Shown in pieces: positions 19,680 through 29,819 of a stretch of DNA of 64,000 nucleotides. Source of the DNA: Robbsia sp. KACC 23696 (lineage in GTDB: Bacteria > Pseudomonadota > Gammaproteobacteria > Burkholderiales > Burkholderiaceae); contig NZ_CP156626.1 in the NCBI RefSeq assembly GCF_039852015.1, positions 2,700,249-2,764,248 of the forward strand, given 5' to 3'. The first letter of the stretch is position 1. Each line of letters starts with the position of its first letter. Both the position numbers and the translations under genes were made by a program. The notes under the pieces are model-generated. The model searched no databases and was not told where the DNA came from. It was given only the letters and a program-made list of their open reading frames with translations.

Positions 19680-20012
19680 TCGGACGGGTCAAAAAGAAAG
19701 GCGTTCCGGCGCGGGGCAGGTCGCAAGCGCATTGCAATCAGCGCGCAAGCGCGCTGAAAACGGAATGGCCCGGCGAGCATGCTGTCTATGCGTCAACAGG
19801 GTATAACAAACAGGGCATCGCCCGCCGCACGCTACAAACACGTCGCGGGGAGCGACCTGGCGGCCGAGCGAGGTGGACCGCTGAACGGTCCCGGATGCGC
19901 TGCCGCATACCACAGCCGGGCGCGCCTGCGCTGGAAGGAATCCCGGCATTCTAGCCCAATTCCCCCCTACCGGCGAGGGCGGCGAGAAACCCGCGGCATA
20001 ACGCCGACGGAT
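19680..20012. other. Intergenic lepA-degP gap
   Basis: 333 bases. It holds the lepA upstream region and the end of the rpoE-degP transcript. I see no gene, clear promoter hexamers or strong terminator in it. Confidence 0.5.
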
Positions 20013-22133
20013 TCAATGCCGCGCGGCGCGTGGGACCACCGGCACGAAGGTCGCCAGATCGCCGCGCTGCACCAGCAAGGCCAGCGGCCGATCGCCGCCT
20101 TGGCGCGCCGCCAGCGCATCGAACTGGCGTTGATCGGCGATATCGGTGTCGCCGACGCGCAGCAGGATATCGCCCTTCATGATGCCGGCCGTCAGCGACG
20201 GTCCCTCGCTCGCCACCACCTGCACGCCGTTGCGGGAACCGAGCGTCCGCGCCTGCGCTTCGGTGAGATCGGCGACACGCAGGCCCAGCGGATTCGACGT
20301 CAGCGCGCGCGACGACGTGTCCGGTCGCGCCGCGGCGGCGCCCATCGGCACACTGGCATTTTCTTGCTGGGCAACCGTCACCGTCAGCGTGCGCGTGCGA
20401 CCCTTGCGCCAGACGGTCAACGGCGCATCGGTACCCGGCGTGGCCGCGCCGACCAGCCGCGGCAGCTCGCCGTACTGGTCGATGGCCCGGCCGTCATAGT
20501 TCAGGATGATGTCGCCAGGCAACAGTCCCCCCTTGCGCGCCGGGCTGTCGGCGACGGTGCCGGTGACCAGCGCCCCTTCGGCACGCGGCAGATTCAATGC
20601 CTCGGCAACATCGGCGGTGACCGGTCCGATCATGACGCCGATCCGCCCGCGGGTGACCACGCCGCTCTTCTCGAGCTGATTGGCGACGCGCATCGCCTCG
20701 TCGATCGGAATCGAGAAGGAAATGCCCATGAAACCGCCACTGTTACTGTAGATCTGCGAATTGATGCCGATCACATTGCCCTGAAGATCGATCAGCGGGC
20801 CGCCGGAATTGCCGGGATTCACCGCCACATCGGTCTGAATGAAGGGCAAGTATTCACCGGTGTAGCGGCTTTTCGCGCTGACGATGCCCGCGGTGACCGT
20901 GTTTTCGAGGCCAAAGGGCGAGCCGATCGCGAGCACCCACTCGCCGACGCGGACATCCGACGAATCGCCGATCGTTACCGCGGGCAGGTTCTTCGCATCG
21001 ATCTTGACCACGGCGACGTCAGTCAGTTTATCGACGCCGATCAAGCGCGCCTTGTACTGGCGCCGGTCCGTCAGCGTGACGTAGATGGCATCGGCGCCCT
21101 GGACCACGTGGGCATTGGTCATTACAAAACCATCGGCGGACAGGATGAAGCCCGAGCCGACACCATTGTCGCGCTCGACTTCGGCCGGCGCGTTGTCGGC
21201 GCCGCCATTTCCCGACGCGCCGCCCTTGTCGAACATGCCCGGCGGCAAGGGAATACCGAAGAAGCGCTTGAAGAACTCGGACATATCGTCCGATGGGCTC
21301 GATGGCGAGCCGTCGCCGCTGCCATCGGCGCCACCGGGTTGACCGCCACGCGCGCCGTCACCGGCCCCGCCGCGACGCGAGCGACTTCCCGCCGGCGCCA
21401 ACGGCACCCGTTGCGTCGTGCGGATATTCACGACGGCTGGCCCGACCCGGTCGACCAACGACGCGAAATCCGGCAGCAACAACATCGGCGGCGCGCCGGG
21501 AATCACATTCGGGACGAGTCGCGCGCCGGCGATACCCGGCACACCGACCGAACCCGGTATGGCCGTCGATGGCACCATGCCGCTGGGCGCCACCTGGACC
21601 GACGGCACAGGCTGCAGTCCCGCCTGCGACGCGGCCAACGGCGGCACGACGGTACTGAAAGGCGATAAGGCCGGCGGCGGCGCGACAAAGGGTCTGATGA
21701 GAACGGTACCCTGCGGCAAGCCCGAAGCCGCGCCCGGCACGGTTGCACGCGAGCCGACGGCATTACCCGCCCCCAGCGCGCCCGTCGAATCGGCCGCGCG
21801 AACCGCGCCCTTGCCGGTCCGTGTCACCGGCGCGACCGATGGCGCCGACGCGGCGGGTCCGGCGACTGACCGCGCAGCGCTCCGGCCGCCCGGCGAGGTC
21901 GTGCCTTGGCTTTGCGCTGACCGGGCGGTCTCGGATGCCGTCGCGGAACCGGTGGTCGTGATATCGGTCGTCGCGTGGCCTTGCTGCGTCTCCGGGGCGG
22001 CATACGCGCCTGGCGCGACGAGCACGGACAGACCCAGCAAACCGGCGCCTACACAAGGCGCGAGCTTCCGGGACAGCGACGCAAGCAGCGGTCTCGGGTG
22101 TCGCCCGAGGTCGTGGGAAAGCGTACAGCTCAT
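20013..22133 (-). CDS. degP: Periplasmic serine protease DegP/MucD family
   Basis: HtrA-type protease/chaperone that clears misfolded envelope proteins and is under sigma-E control. 706 residues from the ATG at 22133, about 200 more than usual. Signal peptide (LAPCVGAGLLGLSVLVAPGAYA, cut near 45), then a low-complexity Ala/Gly/Ser/Pro segment (about 46-215). The trypsin-like domain has the triad H342 (TNAHVV), D372 (LTDVAVV), S443 (GNSGGP), followed by two PDZ domains (about 525-610 and 625-700). A Gly-rich insert (250-285) sits in the LA-loop region. A longer frame reaches 22382 but overlaps rseB; a start at 22268 is possible. Confidence 0.94.
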   Translation of the reverse strand: MSCTLSHDLGRHPRPLLASLSRKLAPCVGAGLLGLSVLVAPGAYAAPETQQGHATTDITTTGSATASETARSAQSQGTTSPGGRSAARSVAGPAASAPSVAPVTRTGKGAVRAADSTGALGAGNAVGSRATVPGAASGLPQGTVLIRPFVAPPPALSPFSTVVPPLAASQAGLQPVPSVQVAPSGMVPSTAIPGSVGVPGIAGARLVPNVIPGAPPMLLLPDFASLVDRVGPAVVNIRTTQRVPLAPAGSRSRRGGAGDGARGGQPGGADGSGDGSPSSPSDDMSEFFKRFFGIPLPPGMFDKGGASGNGGADNAPAEVERDNGVGSGFILSADGFVMTNAHVVQGADAIYVTLTDRRQYKARLIGVDKLTDVAVVKIDAKNLPAVTIGDSSDVRVGEWVLAIGSPFGLENTVTAGIVSAKSRYTGEYLPFIQTDVAVNPGNSGGPLIDLQGNVIGINSQIYSNSGGFMGISFSIPIDEAMRVANQLEKSGVVTRGRIGVMIGPVTADVAEALNLPRAEGALVTGTVADSPARKGGLLPGDIILNYDGRAIDQYGELPRLVGAATPGTDAPLTVWRKGRTRTLTVTVAQQENASVPMGAAAARPDTSSRALTSNPLGLRVADLTEAQARTLGSRNGVQVVASEGPSLTAGIMKGDILLRVGDTDIADQRQFDALAARQGGDRPLALLVQRGDLATFVPVVPRAARH

Positions 22134-22278
22134 CGGCGAATCGTGGACGGCAAGGGAACAGGCAGTGGGTAGGACACCGGCCGGATGATCCGGCCCGCGG
22201 CAGAAACGGGAAGCGACCGCAGGGCCCGGGGCGGCGCAGACTGGAAGACCGCGCAAACGTCGCAGCATAGCATCCCGG

Positions 22279-23469
22279 TCACGCGGCGCCGCCTTTTGTG
22301 GCGTCGGAACGGGTGGCGGCGCCGGGCGTGAATTGGATCGCATCGGCAAAGCGACGCAGCGTTTCCGCCGGCACCTCGCCAATCAGCGTGACCCAAAAAT
22401 CCCCGTGGCGCTCGGCCAGCAGATGCGTGGCGCCCGACTGGCCTTGGCCCTGCTTGCGATCGCTAGTGCCCACCGGCTCGATAAACAAAGACACCGCCGT
22501 CACGCCGTCGCTGAAGACGGCCTGATCCACCGGTACAGGCGGCGCGCCGGCCTGGCGCGCCGCCATCGGACGTCGCAATTCCAACATCTTGCGGAAACCG
22601 ACCACACCCGGGTCGAGCGACCAACCCGCTTTGGCAAGATCGACATCCGCCGACGGCGCACGGACGATTTTCCATCCGACGCCGGCATCGCCCCGTTTCA
22701 TATCGATAACAGCCGTGTGCAACGATTGCACGGTCGCCTTGTCCGGTCCCGCCTGTCGAATCTGGGAAAAAGCCACCTGCTCCAGCACCTGACCCTGCGC
22801 GTCAAGCGTCTGCGCCTTGATCAACAGGCCCGTCGCAGGATCGACGGATAGTCGATAGGTGAAGCGGTAAGCGTCACGCGGCGCCAGCGTCAGGACCACG
22901 CAGTCGACGCCGGCGACACGGTCGCTGCCGTCGAGCGCGAGCATGTAGTGCTGGAGGACCAGCGCGCTGTCCGCCGACAGCATGGCCGGAAAATTATCCT
23001 GCCCCTTGCGGCGCCGATCGACGATGACCGTCTTGCTCGCGGGCAGGTACGTGTAAAGGTCGTCATCGTGCTCGATGACCCAACGCGCCTCACCGTCGAG
23101 ACTGTCGATGCGCTGAAACTGGCCCTGACCGTCGGCCATATGCACGATCCGCGAGGAGCGAACCGATGCACCGCGTTGAAAGACAAAGGTGCCCTCATAG
23201 GGGCGATGCTCGGCCGCGGCGTTCAATCCCGCCAACAACGCGGCTGCGCGAGCCATCGTCGGCGCCGCGGCTGTGTTCCCTGTGGTGGTCGTCGACGCCG
23301 ACGCCGGCACCATTGCGGCGCGCGTGGCACCGCTGCTGGGTGCCGGCGTCACGGGCGCTGGCGTCGCATTCGCACCGACGCTCCATAGCGCCGCCACCAA
23401 TGCCCATGCCAACGGCAGCGCGCCCGCCGAAATCACGCCGCGCGCTGCACGGCGACCCGCACGGCGCAT
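22279..23469 (-). CDS. rseB: Sigma-E regulatory protein RseB/MucB
   Basis: Periplasmic sensor that binds RseA and shields it from proteolysis until lipoprotein or LPS signals arrive. About 396 residues if it begins at 23469 (MRRAGRRAARG, giving a clean signal peptide ending VGANA); an ATG at 23505, 4 bases after the rseA stop, would add 12 residues. The MucB/RseB N-terminal lipid-binding domain contains YEGTFVFQRG and VIEHDDDLYTYLP; the C-terminal domain includes DGVTAVSLFIEP. A 40-residue Thr/Ala linker follows the signal peptide. Confidence 0.92.
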   Translation of the reverse strand: MRRAGRRAARGVISAGALPLAWALVAALWSVGANATPAPVTPAPSSGATRAAMVPASASTTTTGNTAAAPTMARAAALLAGLNAAAEHRPYEGTFVFQRGASVRSSRIVHMADGQGQFQRIDSLDGEARWVIEHDDDLYTYLPASKTVIVDRRRKGQDNFPAMLSADSALVLQHYMLALDGSDRVAGVDCVVLTLAPRDAYRFTYRLSVDPATGLLIKAQTLDAQGQVLEQVAFSQIRQAGPDKATVQSLHTAVIDMKRGDAGVGWKIVRAPSADVDLAKAGWSLDPGVVGFRKMLELRRPMAARQAGAPPVPVDQAVFSDGVTAVSLFIEPVGTSDRKQGQGQSGATHLLAERHGDFWVTLIGEVPAETLRRFADAIQFTPGAATRSDATKGGAA

Positions 23470-23509
23470 CTGCCCGCCGCCTAGGCTCCGACCGCACCCT
23501 CTCATCCGA

Positions 23510-24289
23510 TCAGCGCCCCGCCCCAGCGTAGGCGACATAGCCCAGGCTGCCACGATCGGACGCAAATTCCTGATGCGCGGCGAGATACGGGTCGAGATCC
23601 CGGTCACCGCCCAGGTTCACCCTTTGCCAGTTGCCCGTTGATGCCAGCGTCGTCGGCGCCGCAGTGGTACTGGACGAGCCGGCATGCCAACCTGGCGTCA
23701 ACGCCCAGGCCAGCGTGACGACGGCTGCTGCGGCGGCCGCCGCGGCCGGCATGCGACGTCGCCCGCCGAGCCAGCCCGCCAGCTGACCTGCCGCCCCGCG
23801 CTGCCCGGCGCCGCGTTCATGATGCCGGAACGCATCGCCCACGGTGCCGGCAGGCGCGGCGGCGGCGGCACCGGCACGCCGATCGTCCCAGGGAGTTTCG
23901 GCGCGCTGCGGTGCCACGATCGTCGGCTCCTCCGCCAATCGCGCGGAGAACCGTGCGGCGAAATCCCAGCCGCCGCGATGCGCATGGGCAAGGTCGTCGG
24001 AGCGCAGCGCATCGCCGATCAGGTGATATACCGACCAATCTTGCTTTTGCGTCGTCGTCCAGGACGCAAAAGCCGGACCGCCCGTGCTCCCGGTCGTCAA
24101 CGGCGCCTCGCCGTCAATGGCGGCCGACAGGCGTTCGGCAAAACGCTGGGCCAGCGAGTCGCGCTCGCCACCCGCCCAATTCGCGCCATCCGACGGTAGT
24201 GCGACGGACTGACCCGTGGCACCGCTGTCGCCTTGTCCGATCTGGCCGTCCTTGCTCATTCCTGTCGCTCTCATCGCATCCTGCTTCAT
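23510..24289 (-). CDS. rseA: Anti-sigma-E factor RseA/MucA
   Basis: Inner-membrane protein that holds RpoE inactive. 259 residues. The start at 24289 is preceded by AAGGAGTG, a strong ribosome-binding site. The cytoplasmic anti-sigma domain is recognisable (RLSAAIDGEAP...WSVYHLIGDALRSDDLA). A single membrane segment (AAAAAAAAVVTLAWAL) follows near residues 180-200, then a short periplasmic tail that would contact RseB. Weakly conserved in sequence, so identification leans on the operon order rpoE-rseA-rseB-degP. Confidence 0.9.
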   Translation of the reverse strand: MKQDAMRATGMSKDGQIGQGDSGATGQSVALPSDGANWAGGERDSLAQRFAERLSAAIDGEAPLTTGSTGGPAFASWTTTQKQDWSVYHLIGDALRSDDLAHAHRGGWDFAARFSARLAEEPTIVAPQRAETPWDDRRAGAAAAAPAGTVGDAFRHHERGAGQRGAAGQLAGWLGGRRRMPAAAAAAAAVVTLAWALTPGWHAGSSSTTAAPTTLASTGNWQRVNLGGDRDLDPYLAAHQEFASDRGSLGYVAYAGAGR

Positions 24290-24439
24290 CGACACTCCTT
24301 GTGGCCCGCCCCGTACCCGGCGCGGCAACGCCCGATTTCAGTCATTGCCGCGCCGCGTCGGGACGAACGCCCGGACTGCACCGGGACGATCACGCCGTTG
24401 CATTGTGCACCAGCGCCACCGTCCCGAAGCTCCCTTATT

Positions 24440-25039
24440 CTACCAACGCTTCCCGCTTTGCCGCTCCAGCATCGGCCGCAGCTTCGTCGCGATCGCCTCG
24501 CGGGCACGAAAGATCCGCGACCGTACCGTGCCAATCGGACATTGCATCAGCTCGGCGATCTCTTCGTAACTCAGACCGTCGATTTCGCGCAGCGCGATCG
24601 CATTACGCAATTCCTCCGGCAATCCCGCCATCACGGCATTCACCGTTTCAGCGATCTGCTTGCTCATCAACACCGATTCCGGCGTGTTGATATCCCTTAG
24701 AAGGCTCGCATCGTCAAAAGTTTCCGCATCTTCACTATCTGTGTCGGTCGCGGTAGGCGCACGACGTCCTTGACTCGCCAAATAGTTCTTCGCCGTGTTG
24801 ACGGCAATCCGGTAAAGCCAGGTATAGAACGCCGATTCGCCTCGAAATTGGGGAATCGCGCGGTACGCCTTGATGAAAGCCTCCTGCGCGACATCCTCGA
24901 CCTCCGACGGATCGCGCACGAGACGCGAGATCAGACGCACGATCTTGCGCTGGTACTTGCCGACGAGCAGCTCGAAAGCCACTTTGTCGCCGCGTTGCAC
25001 GCGTTCTACCAGTTCCTGATCGATATCTTTTTCACTCAC
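24440..25039 (-). CDS. rpoE: Extracytoplasmic sigma factor RpoE/AlgU
   Basis: Sigma factor for envelope stress. 199 residues, RpoE length. Region 2 contains LVGKYQRKIVRLISRLVRD...DVAQEAFIKAYRAIPQFRG and WLYRIAVNTAKNYL; region 4 contains LREIDGLSYEEIAELMQCPIGTVRSRIFRAREAI. First gene of the rpoE-rseA-rseB-degP operon. The following rseA starts about 150 bases on. Autoregulation from a sigma-E promoter is expected but I could not fix one with confidence. Confidence 0.97.
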   Translation of the reverse strand: MSEKDIDQELVERVQRGDKVAFELLVGKYQRKIVRLISRLVRDPSEVEDVAQEAFIKAYRAIPQFRGESAFYTWLYRIAVNTAKNYLASQGRRAPTATDTDSEDAETFDDASLLRDINTPESVLMSKQIAETVNAVMAGLPEELRNAIALREIDGLSYEEIAELMQCPIGTVRSRIFRAREAIATKLRPMLERQSGKRW

Positions 25040-25148
25040 CGTGCGTCCACGTCCTTTGCGTCCGCCCGGTTCGCCCAGGCGTCTCTGGAAAATTGTAGCC
25101 GTTTCACTGCATCCCCTTCATCCCTTTCGATGCCACCCGAGCCGGCCT

Positions 25149-25778
25149 TCACCAGGGCGACAGAAATCCGGCGCCGCGCCGCATCGCCTGGCACCGCGCG
25201 CACAGCGCATGAAAGCGTTCCGGCGTCATGGTATCGGCAGGCAGGCATAGGCAAAATCGCGCCGGCGCCCCGCCTTCCTCGGTCCGAGAGCGCCGTCCGC
25301 CCGGTGCGGCATGCGCGGCCGACTGGCCGCCCGGATAGCGCGGGCAGACGGTCAACCAGAGACAGAGACCGCCCCACTGCACCATCTCAACAATACACAC
25401 TTCGTCGACGCCGTCGGCTGCCGGCCCCGCCTTCGACGCCTCAGGCACCGACAAACCTTCCTTATGCGCCCCATGACGCCGGCAGCCAGCCAGCAGGCGC
25501 AGCCGGGCATTTTGCCATCGCCATAACGGCGCCGCGCGCCAGTACAAGCGCGCGTCGGCATGGCCGAGGAGGACCAGCCGTGTGTAATGTCGACGCTGAC
25601 GATGCGGGGCAAGCGCAAGAAGGCAGGCGACCAGCGCCAGAAACATCAGCCCTGCCAGCCAACCGCCGACACTACCGCCGCGCAGCACACCGATCTGGGC
25701 CCACGCGGCGGTGCCGAGTGCGATTACGCTTCCCCGGCCCCAGCGCATGCAGCGCGAACCTGCGATATCGACCCGCAT
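25149..25778 (-). CDS. Hypothetical membrane protein between fabF and rpoE
   Basis: 209 residues from the ATG at 25778. Two hydrophobic segments near the N-terminus (SVIALGTAAWAQIGVL and GGWLAGLMFLALVACLLAL), then a basic, Arg/Trp/Cys-rich body. The position and the layout (two membrane helices followed by a short basic domain with RLVLLGHADARLYW) suggest a YgfX-like protein of the kind found beside rpoE in Burkholderia, but sequence support is weak. The frame stays open up to 25961 inside fabF's downstream region. Function unknown; it is followed by rpoE 109 bases on. Confidence 0.65.
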   Translation of the reverse strand: MRVDIAGSRCMRWGRGSVIALGTAAWAQIGVLRGGSVGGWLAGLMFLALVACLLALAPHRQRRHYTRLVLLGHADARLYWRAAPLWRWQNARLRLLAGCRRHGAHKEGLSVPEASKAGPAADGVDEVCIVEMVQWGGLCLWLTVCPRYPGGQSAAHAAPGGRRSRTEEGGAPARFCLCLPADTMTPERFHALCARCQAMRRGAGFLSPW

Positions 25779-25896
25779 CCCTGCTGCTCCCTTCCGTCCG
25801 CCCAATGCAAACACCGGCGCCCGCTTACGCGGAACGCCGGTGTCAGACAGCTCGGGAGCGATCGCGTTCCCTGTCGGGACGCGATATGGCCGTTCG

Positions 25897-27162
25897 TCAG
25901 ATCTTCGCGAAGACGAGCGTGCCGTTGGTACCGCCGAAGCCGAACGAATTCGACATCGCATAGTCGATCTTCATCGGCCGTGCCACATTCGCGCAGTAGT
26001 CGAGGTCACAGCCCCCTTCGATATCCTGATTGAAGATATTGATGGTGGGTGGCGACATCTGGTGATGAATCGCCAAGACCGAGTACACCGCTTCAATACC
26101 GCCCGCGGCGCCCAGCAAGTGACCGGTCATCGACTTCGTCGAGTTCACGACAACTTTCTGTGCGTGGTCGCCGAGTGCCCGCTTGATCGCGATCGTCTCG
26201 GCCACATCGCCCAGCCCGGTGGACGTGCCATGGGCGTTGATGTAGTCGATCTTGCTCGGATCGATCTTGGCATCGCGCATAGCCAACACCATCGCGCGGC
26301 GGGCGCCGTCACCATCTTCCGGCGGTGCCGTCATATGATGCGCGTCGCTGCTGCGACCATAGCCGATAACTTCGCAATAGATCTTCGCGCCACGGGCCTT
26401 CGCATGCTCATACTCTTCGAGCATCAGCACGCCGGCACCTTCACCGAGCACGAAACCATCGCGCTCCGTGTCCCACGGCCGGCTGGCCGTCGCCGGATCG
26501 TCGTTGCGCTGCGACAAGGCACGCGCCGCGGCGAATCCGCCGATACCGAGCGGCGAGACCGTGGCTTCGGTGCCGCCGGCCAGCATCGCATCCACTTCAC
26601 CGTAGACGATCGCGCGGAACGCGTCGCCGATGGAATGCGTGCCGGTCGTGCAGGCAGTGACGATGGCGAGGTTCGGACCCTTCAGGCCGAACTTGATCGA
26701 CAGATGGCCGGCGACCATATTGATGATCGAGCCCGGCACGAAGAACGGCGAGATACGTCCCGGGCCTTTTTCGGCCAGGATCATCTGCGTTTCTTCGATC
26801 CGCGGCAGACCGCCAATACCGGAACCGACGATGACACCGATGCGCTCGGCATTGGCCTCGGTGACCACTAGGCCGCTGTCTTGCATCGCCTGCATCCCTG
26901 CGGCAATGCCGTAGTGGATGAAGGTGTCCATCATCTTCAATTCCTTCGCCGGAATGTACTGCTCGGCGTCGAAATCCTTCACCTCACCAGCAAAACGGGT
27001 CTTGTACTTCTTGTTCCCGTTTGCGTCGACCGCTTCCGCGTCGAATTTGGTGATGTTGGCAATGCCGGTCTTGCCGGCGACCAGATTGGCCCATCCATCG
27101 ACAACGGTATTGCCGACTGGGGAAATGTGCCCAAGGCCCGTAACAACGACACGGCGACTCAC
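25897..27162 (-). CDS. fabF: 3-oxoacyl-[ACP] synthase II
   Basis: Elongates acyl-ACP by malonyl-ACP condensation, including unsaturated chains. 421 residues. The start is a GTG at 27162 ([10 protein letters not shown] follows), preceded by AAGAGG; an overlapping ATG immediately hits TGA, so GTG is the real start. Catalytic Cys in [12 protein letters not shown], His in [11 protein letters not shown], Lys in [15 protein letters not shown]. Last of the fab cluster; separated from acpP by about 266 bases. Confidence 0.97.
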   Translation of the reverse strand: MSRRVVVTGLGHISPVGNTVVDGWANLVAGKTGIANITKFDAEAVDANGNKKYKTRFAGEVKDFDAEQYIPAKELKMMDTFIHYGIAAGMQAMQDSGLVVTEANAERIGVIVGSGIGGLPRIEETQMILAEKGPGRISPFFVPGSIINMVAGHLSIKFGLKGPNLAIVTACTTGTHSIGDAFRAIVYGEVDAMLAGGTEATVSPLGIGGFAAARALSQRNDDPATASRPWDTERDGFVLGEGAGVLMLEEYEHAKARGAKIYCEVIGYGRSSDAHHMTAPPEDGDGARRAMVLAMRDAKIDPSKIDYINAHGTSTGLGDVAETIAIKRALGDHAQKVVVNSTKSMTGHLLGAAGGIEAVYSVLAIHHQMSPPTINIFNQDIEGGCDLDYCANVARPMKIDYAMSNSFGFGGTNGTLVFAKI

Positions 27163-27428
27163 ATTGACCTCTTGAGTTTCATAACACGCAATAAAAAACA
27201 AAAGCCACGACAGCAACAGGACACGCCCTGTCACTCTCGTGGCCCTGTTTGATCGGCCCGGAACGATCGGCTGCACGGCACTGCAGTCTCATCTCAACCG
27301 AGACCCGTGCCGACACGACGTTCCGTTGCCTAACATCCCTCTGGCGGCTCGCCCCGGGATGCAACACGCGGATCGATGATCGATGCGTGTGCGGTCCCGG
27401 CATATCCGGAATGCCAGTGTGCCCGAAA

Positions 27429-27668
27429 TCAGGCCTTCACGTTCGCGCGAGCGTAATCGATCGCTTGTTGCACGGTCGTGATCTTCTCGGCAGCTTCGTC
27501 CGGAATTTCCATTCCGAATTCGTCTTCCAGTGCCATCACCAGTTCCACCGTGTCCAGCGAGTCAGCGCCCAGGTCGTTGACGAACGAAGCCTCATTCTTG
27601 ACTTCCGACTCACCAACGCCGAGTTGCTCGACGACGATCTTTTTGACGCGCTGTTCGATGTTGTCCAT
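27429..27668 (-). CDS. acpP: Acyl carrier protein
   Basis: Carries growing acyl chains on a phosphopantetheine arm attached to Ser37 ([10 protein letters not shown]). 79 residues, acidic, canonical length. Very strong Shine-Dalgarno (CCTCCTGGAGG region) about eight bases upstream. AcpS and the fab enzymes are all in this window. Confidence 0.98.
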   Translation of the reverse strand: MDNIEQRVKKIVVEQLGVGESEVKNEASFVNDLGADSLDTVELVMALEDEFGMEIPDEAAEKITTVQQAIDYARANVKA

Positions 27669-27820
27669 TCAGGCCTCCAGGAGGAAATATAAGTTCAAAT
27701 TGCGAGTGCGCGCATTTTAGCAGGTTTGTAACCGCTGAAAGCATCGCCTCCGCGTGATGGGCGACTGGAAAACGCCACCGCGGCGAACCGCGGACAAAAG
27801 ACGCTTGCCAATCGGGCTCC

Positions 27821-28570
27821 CTACCCCATAAACATACCGCCGTTGACGTGCAACGTCGTACCGGTGATATATGCCGCCTGCGGCGATGCCAGAAACGCGA
27901 CCGCGTGGGCGATGTCGTCGGTACTGCCCAGGCGGCCCAACGGAATCTGCGCCTTCAGCGCCGTCTGCTGCGCCTCGCCGAGTTCCGCTGTCATGTCTGT
28001 TGCGATAAATCCAGGTGCTACACAATTCACGGTGATGCCGCGGCTACCCACTTCGCGAGCCAACGAGCGCGTCAGGCCGGCCACGCCGGCCTTCGCTGCC
28101 GCGTAGTTGACCTGTCCGGCATTGCCGGCGGCACCCACGACCGATGTGATATTGATGATGCGGCCCGTGCGCGCCTTCATCATCGGGCGAATCACGGCAC
28201 GGGACAGGCGGAACACCGCCTTCATATTCGTGTCGATCACGTCGTCCCAGTCTTCGTCCTTCATCCGCATGATCAGCTGATCGCGCGTGATGCCGGCGTT
28301 GTTCACCAGCACATCCAGACGACCGTCCTGCTTGACGATCGTATCGATCAAGGCATCCGCTGCCGGTGCGTCGTTGACATTCAGCACCACACCGCGCCCT
28401 TTCAGGCCCGCTTCGGTCAACGCCGCGGTGATGCCATCGGCACCCGCCTGCGAGGTGGCCGTACCGATCACCGTCGCGCCAGCTTTTGCCAGCCCGAGCG
28501 CCACGGCCCGGCCGATGCCGCGCGAAGCGCCGGTCACCAATGCGATCTGATTGTCGAGCATCTTTTCCAT
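27821..28570 (-). CDS. fabG: 3-oxoacyl-[ACP] reductase
   Basis: NADPH-dependent reductase of the elongation cycle, SDR family. 249 residues from the ATG at 28570. Cofactor motif TGASRGIGRAVA, NNAGIT, catalytic Ser in NITSVVG, and YAAAKAG (Tyr-x3-Lys). The open frame extends upstream into fabD but that part lacks similarity. Confidence 0.97.
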   Translation of the reverse strand: MEKMLDNQIALVTGASRGIGRAVALGLAKAGATVIGTATSQAGADGITAALTEAGLKGRGVVLNVNDAPAADALIDTIVKQDGRLDVLVNNAGITRDQLIMRMKDEDWDDVIDTNMKAVFRLSRAVIRPMMKARTGRIINITSVVGAAGNAGQVNYAAAKAGVAGLTRSLAREVGSRGITVNCVAPGFIATDMTAELGEAQQTALKAQIPLGRLGSTDDIAHAVAFLASPQAAYITGTTLHVNGGMFMG

Positions 28571-28697
28571 GAAAATTCGCGTGCACCCTTTTGTGATTCG
28601 TTTGCTGCCATTCCGCCGGCCCACCGCGCGCTCGGCCCGGGATGCCCGCGACCTACGCGCCTGCTGCCGCCGCGTCGCGCATCGCCGCCGCGTTGGC

Positions 28698-29648
28698 TCA
28701 GGCCTGGCCCGAGATCGCCGCCAATGCGTCGCTGAGCGAGGCAGGGTCGCTGATCCCCGCACCCGCCCGCTCCGGGTCGATGCGCTTGGTCAGGCCGCTC
28801 AACACCTTGCCCGGGCCACACTCGATGATCGTGCGGACATCCATCCGCGCGATCGCCTGGACGCACTGCACCCATTGCACCGGTCCCGATGCCTGGCGCA
28901 CCAGCGCCTCACGGATGCCGTCCGGGTCGCTGACCACGGCGACGTCGATGTTGTTGACCACAGGAATGGCCGGCGTGCGGATCGTAACGTCAGATAGCCG
29001 CTCGCGCAAGCGATCCGATGCGGGTTTCAGCAACGACGAGTGAAATGGCGCCGAAACCGGCAGCGGCAACGCGCGTTTCGCGCCCCGCGCCTTGGCGATT
29101 TCGCACGCTTTTTCCACGCCGGCCTTGGAGCCGGCGATCACGACCTGGGACGGCGCGTTGAAATTCACCGCTTCGACCACTTCGCCGGCACCGGCCGCCT
29201 GCGCTGCTTCGTCGCAGACTGCCCGCACCGTGTCGTCGTCGAGACCGAGGATCGCCGCCATGCCGCCCACGCCCACCGGCACCGCCGACTGCATCGCATC
29301 GGCGCGGAAACGCACCAATTGCACCGCATCGGCAAAGCTCAAGGCACCCGCGGCCACCAGGGCCGTGTACTCGCCCAGGCTATGGCCCGCGACGACGCTC
29401 GGCGCCGGGCCGCCGGCGGTCTGCCATACGCGATAGATCGCGTAGGCGGCGCTTAGCATCACCGGCTGCGTGTTCGTCGTCAGGTTCAGCGCATCGGCCG
29501 GACCGGCGGCGATCATCGCCGCCACATCGAAGCCAAGGGCATCGGACGCTTCCTGCAGCGTCTCGCGCACCACCGCGTTATCGGCGAAGGCGTCGAGCAT
29601 GCCGACGGATTGCGATCCTTGACCGGGAAAAACAAAGGCGAAAGTCAT
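28698..29648 (-). CDS. fabD: Malonyl-CoA:ACP transacylase
   Basis: Loads malonate onto ACP. 316 residues from MTFAFVFPGQGSQSVGM at 29648. Nucleophile Ser in the elbow GHSLGEYT, catalytic His in PVSAPFHSSL, and GQGSQ N-terminal loop. Sits between fabH and fabG in the same direction, about 171 bases after fabH. Confidence 0.97.
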   Translation of the reverse strand: MTFAFVFPGQGSQSVGMLDAFADNAVVRETLQEASDALGFDVAAMIAAGPADALNLTTNTQPVMLSAAYAIYRVWQTAGGPAPSVVAGHSLGEYTALVAAGALSFADAVQLVRFRADAMQSAVPVGVGGMAAILGLDDDTVRAVCDEAAQAAGAGEVVEAVNFNAPSQVVIAGSKAGVEKACEIAKARGAKRALPLPVSAPFHSSLLKPASDRLRERLSDVTIRTPAIPVVNNIDVAVVSDPDGIREALVRQASGPVQWVQCVQAIARMDVRTIIECGPGKVLSGLTKRIDPERAGAGISDPASLSDALAAISGQA

Positions 29649-29819
29649 ATGCGTCTTTAATTGGGTTGCGCCGCGCGTTACGCAGCATGCCACACCGCCC
29701 GTCCAGAATGCCGACACCGGGCATCCCGCGCACAGGGGGCGACAAACAATCGAATAAAAGCGTCGAACAACAGCGATCGAATCAGGCCGGATCGCCATCG
29801 ATCCGAGCCATTGTAGACA

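Noticed and set aside
25040-25148. Possible sigma-E or sigma-70 promoter before rpoE (GAAAC, TACAAT)
   Set aside because: Spacing and hexamers do not fit either consensus well.
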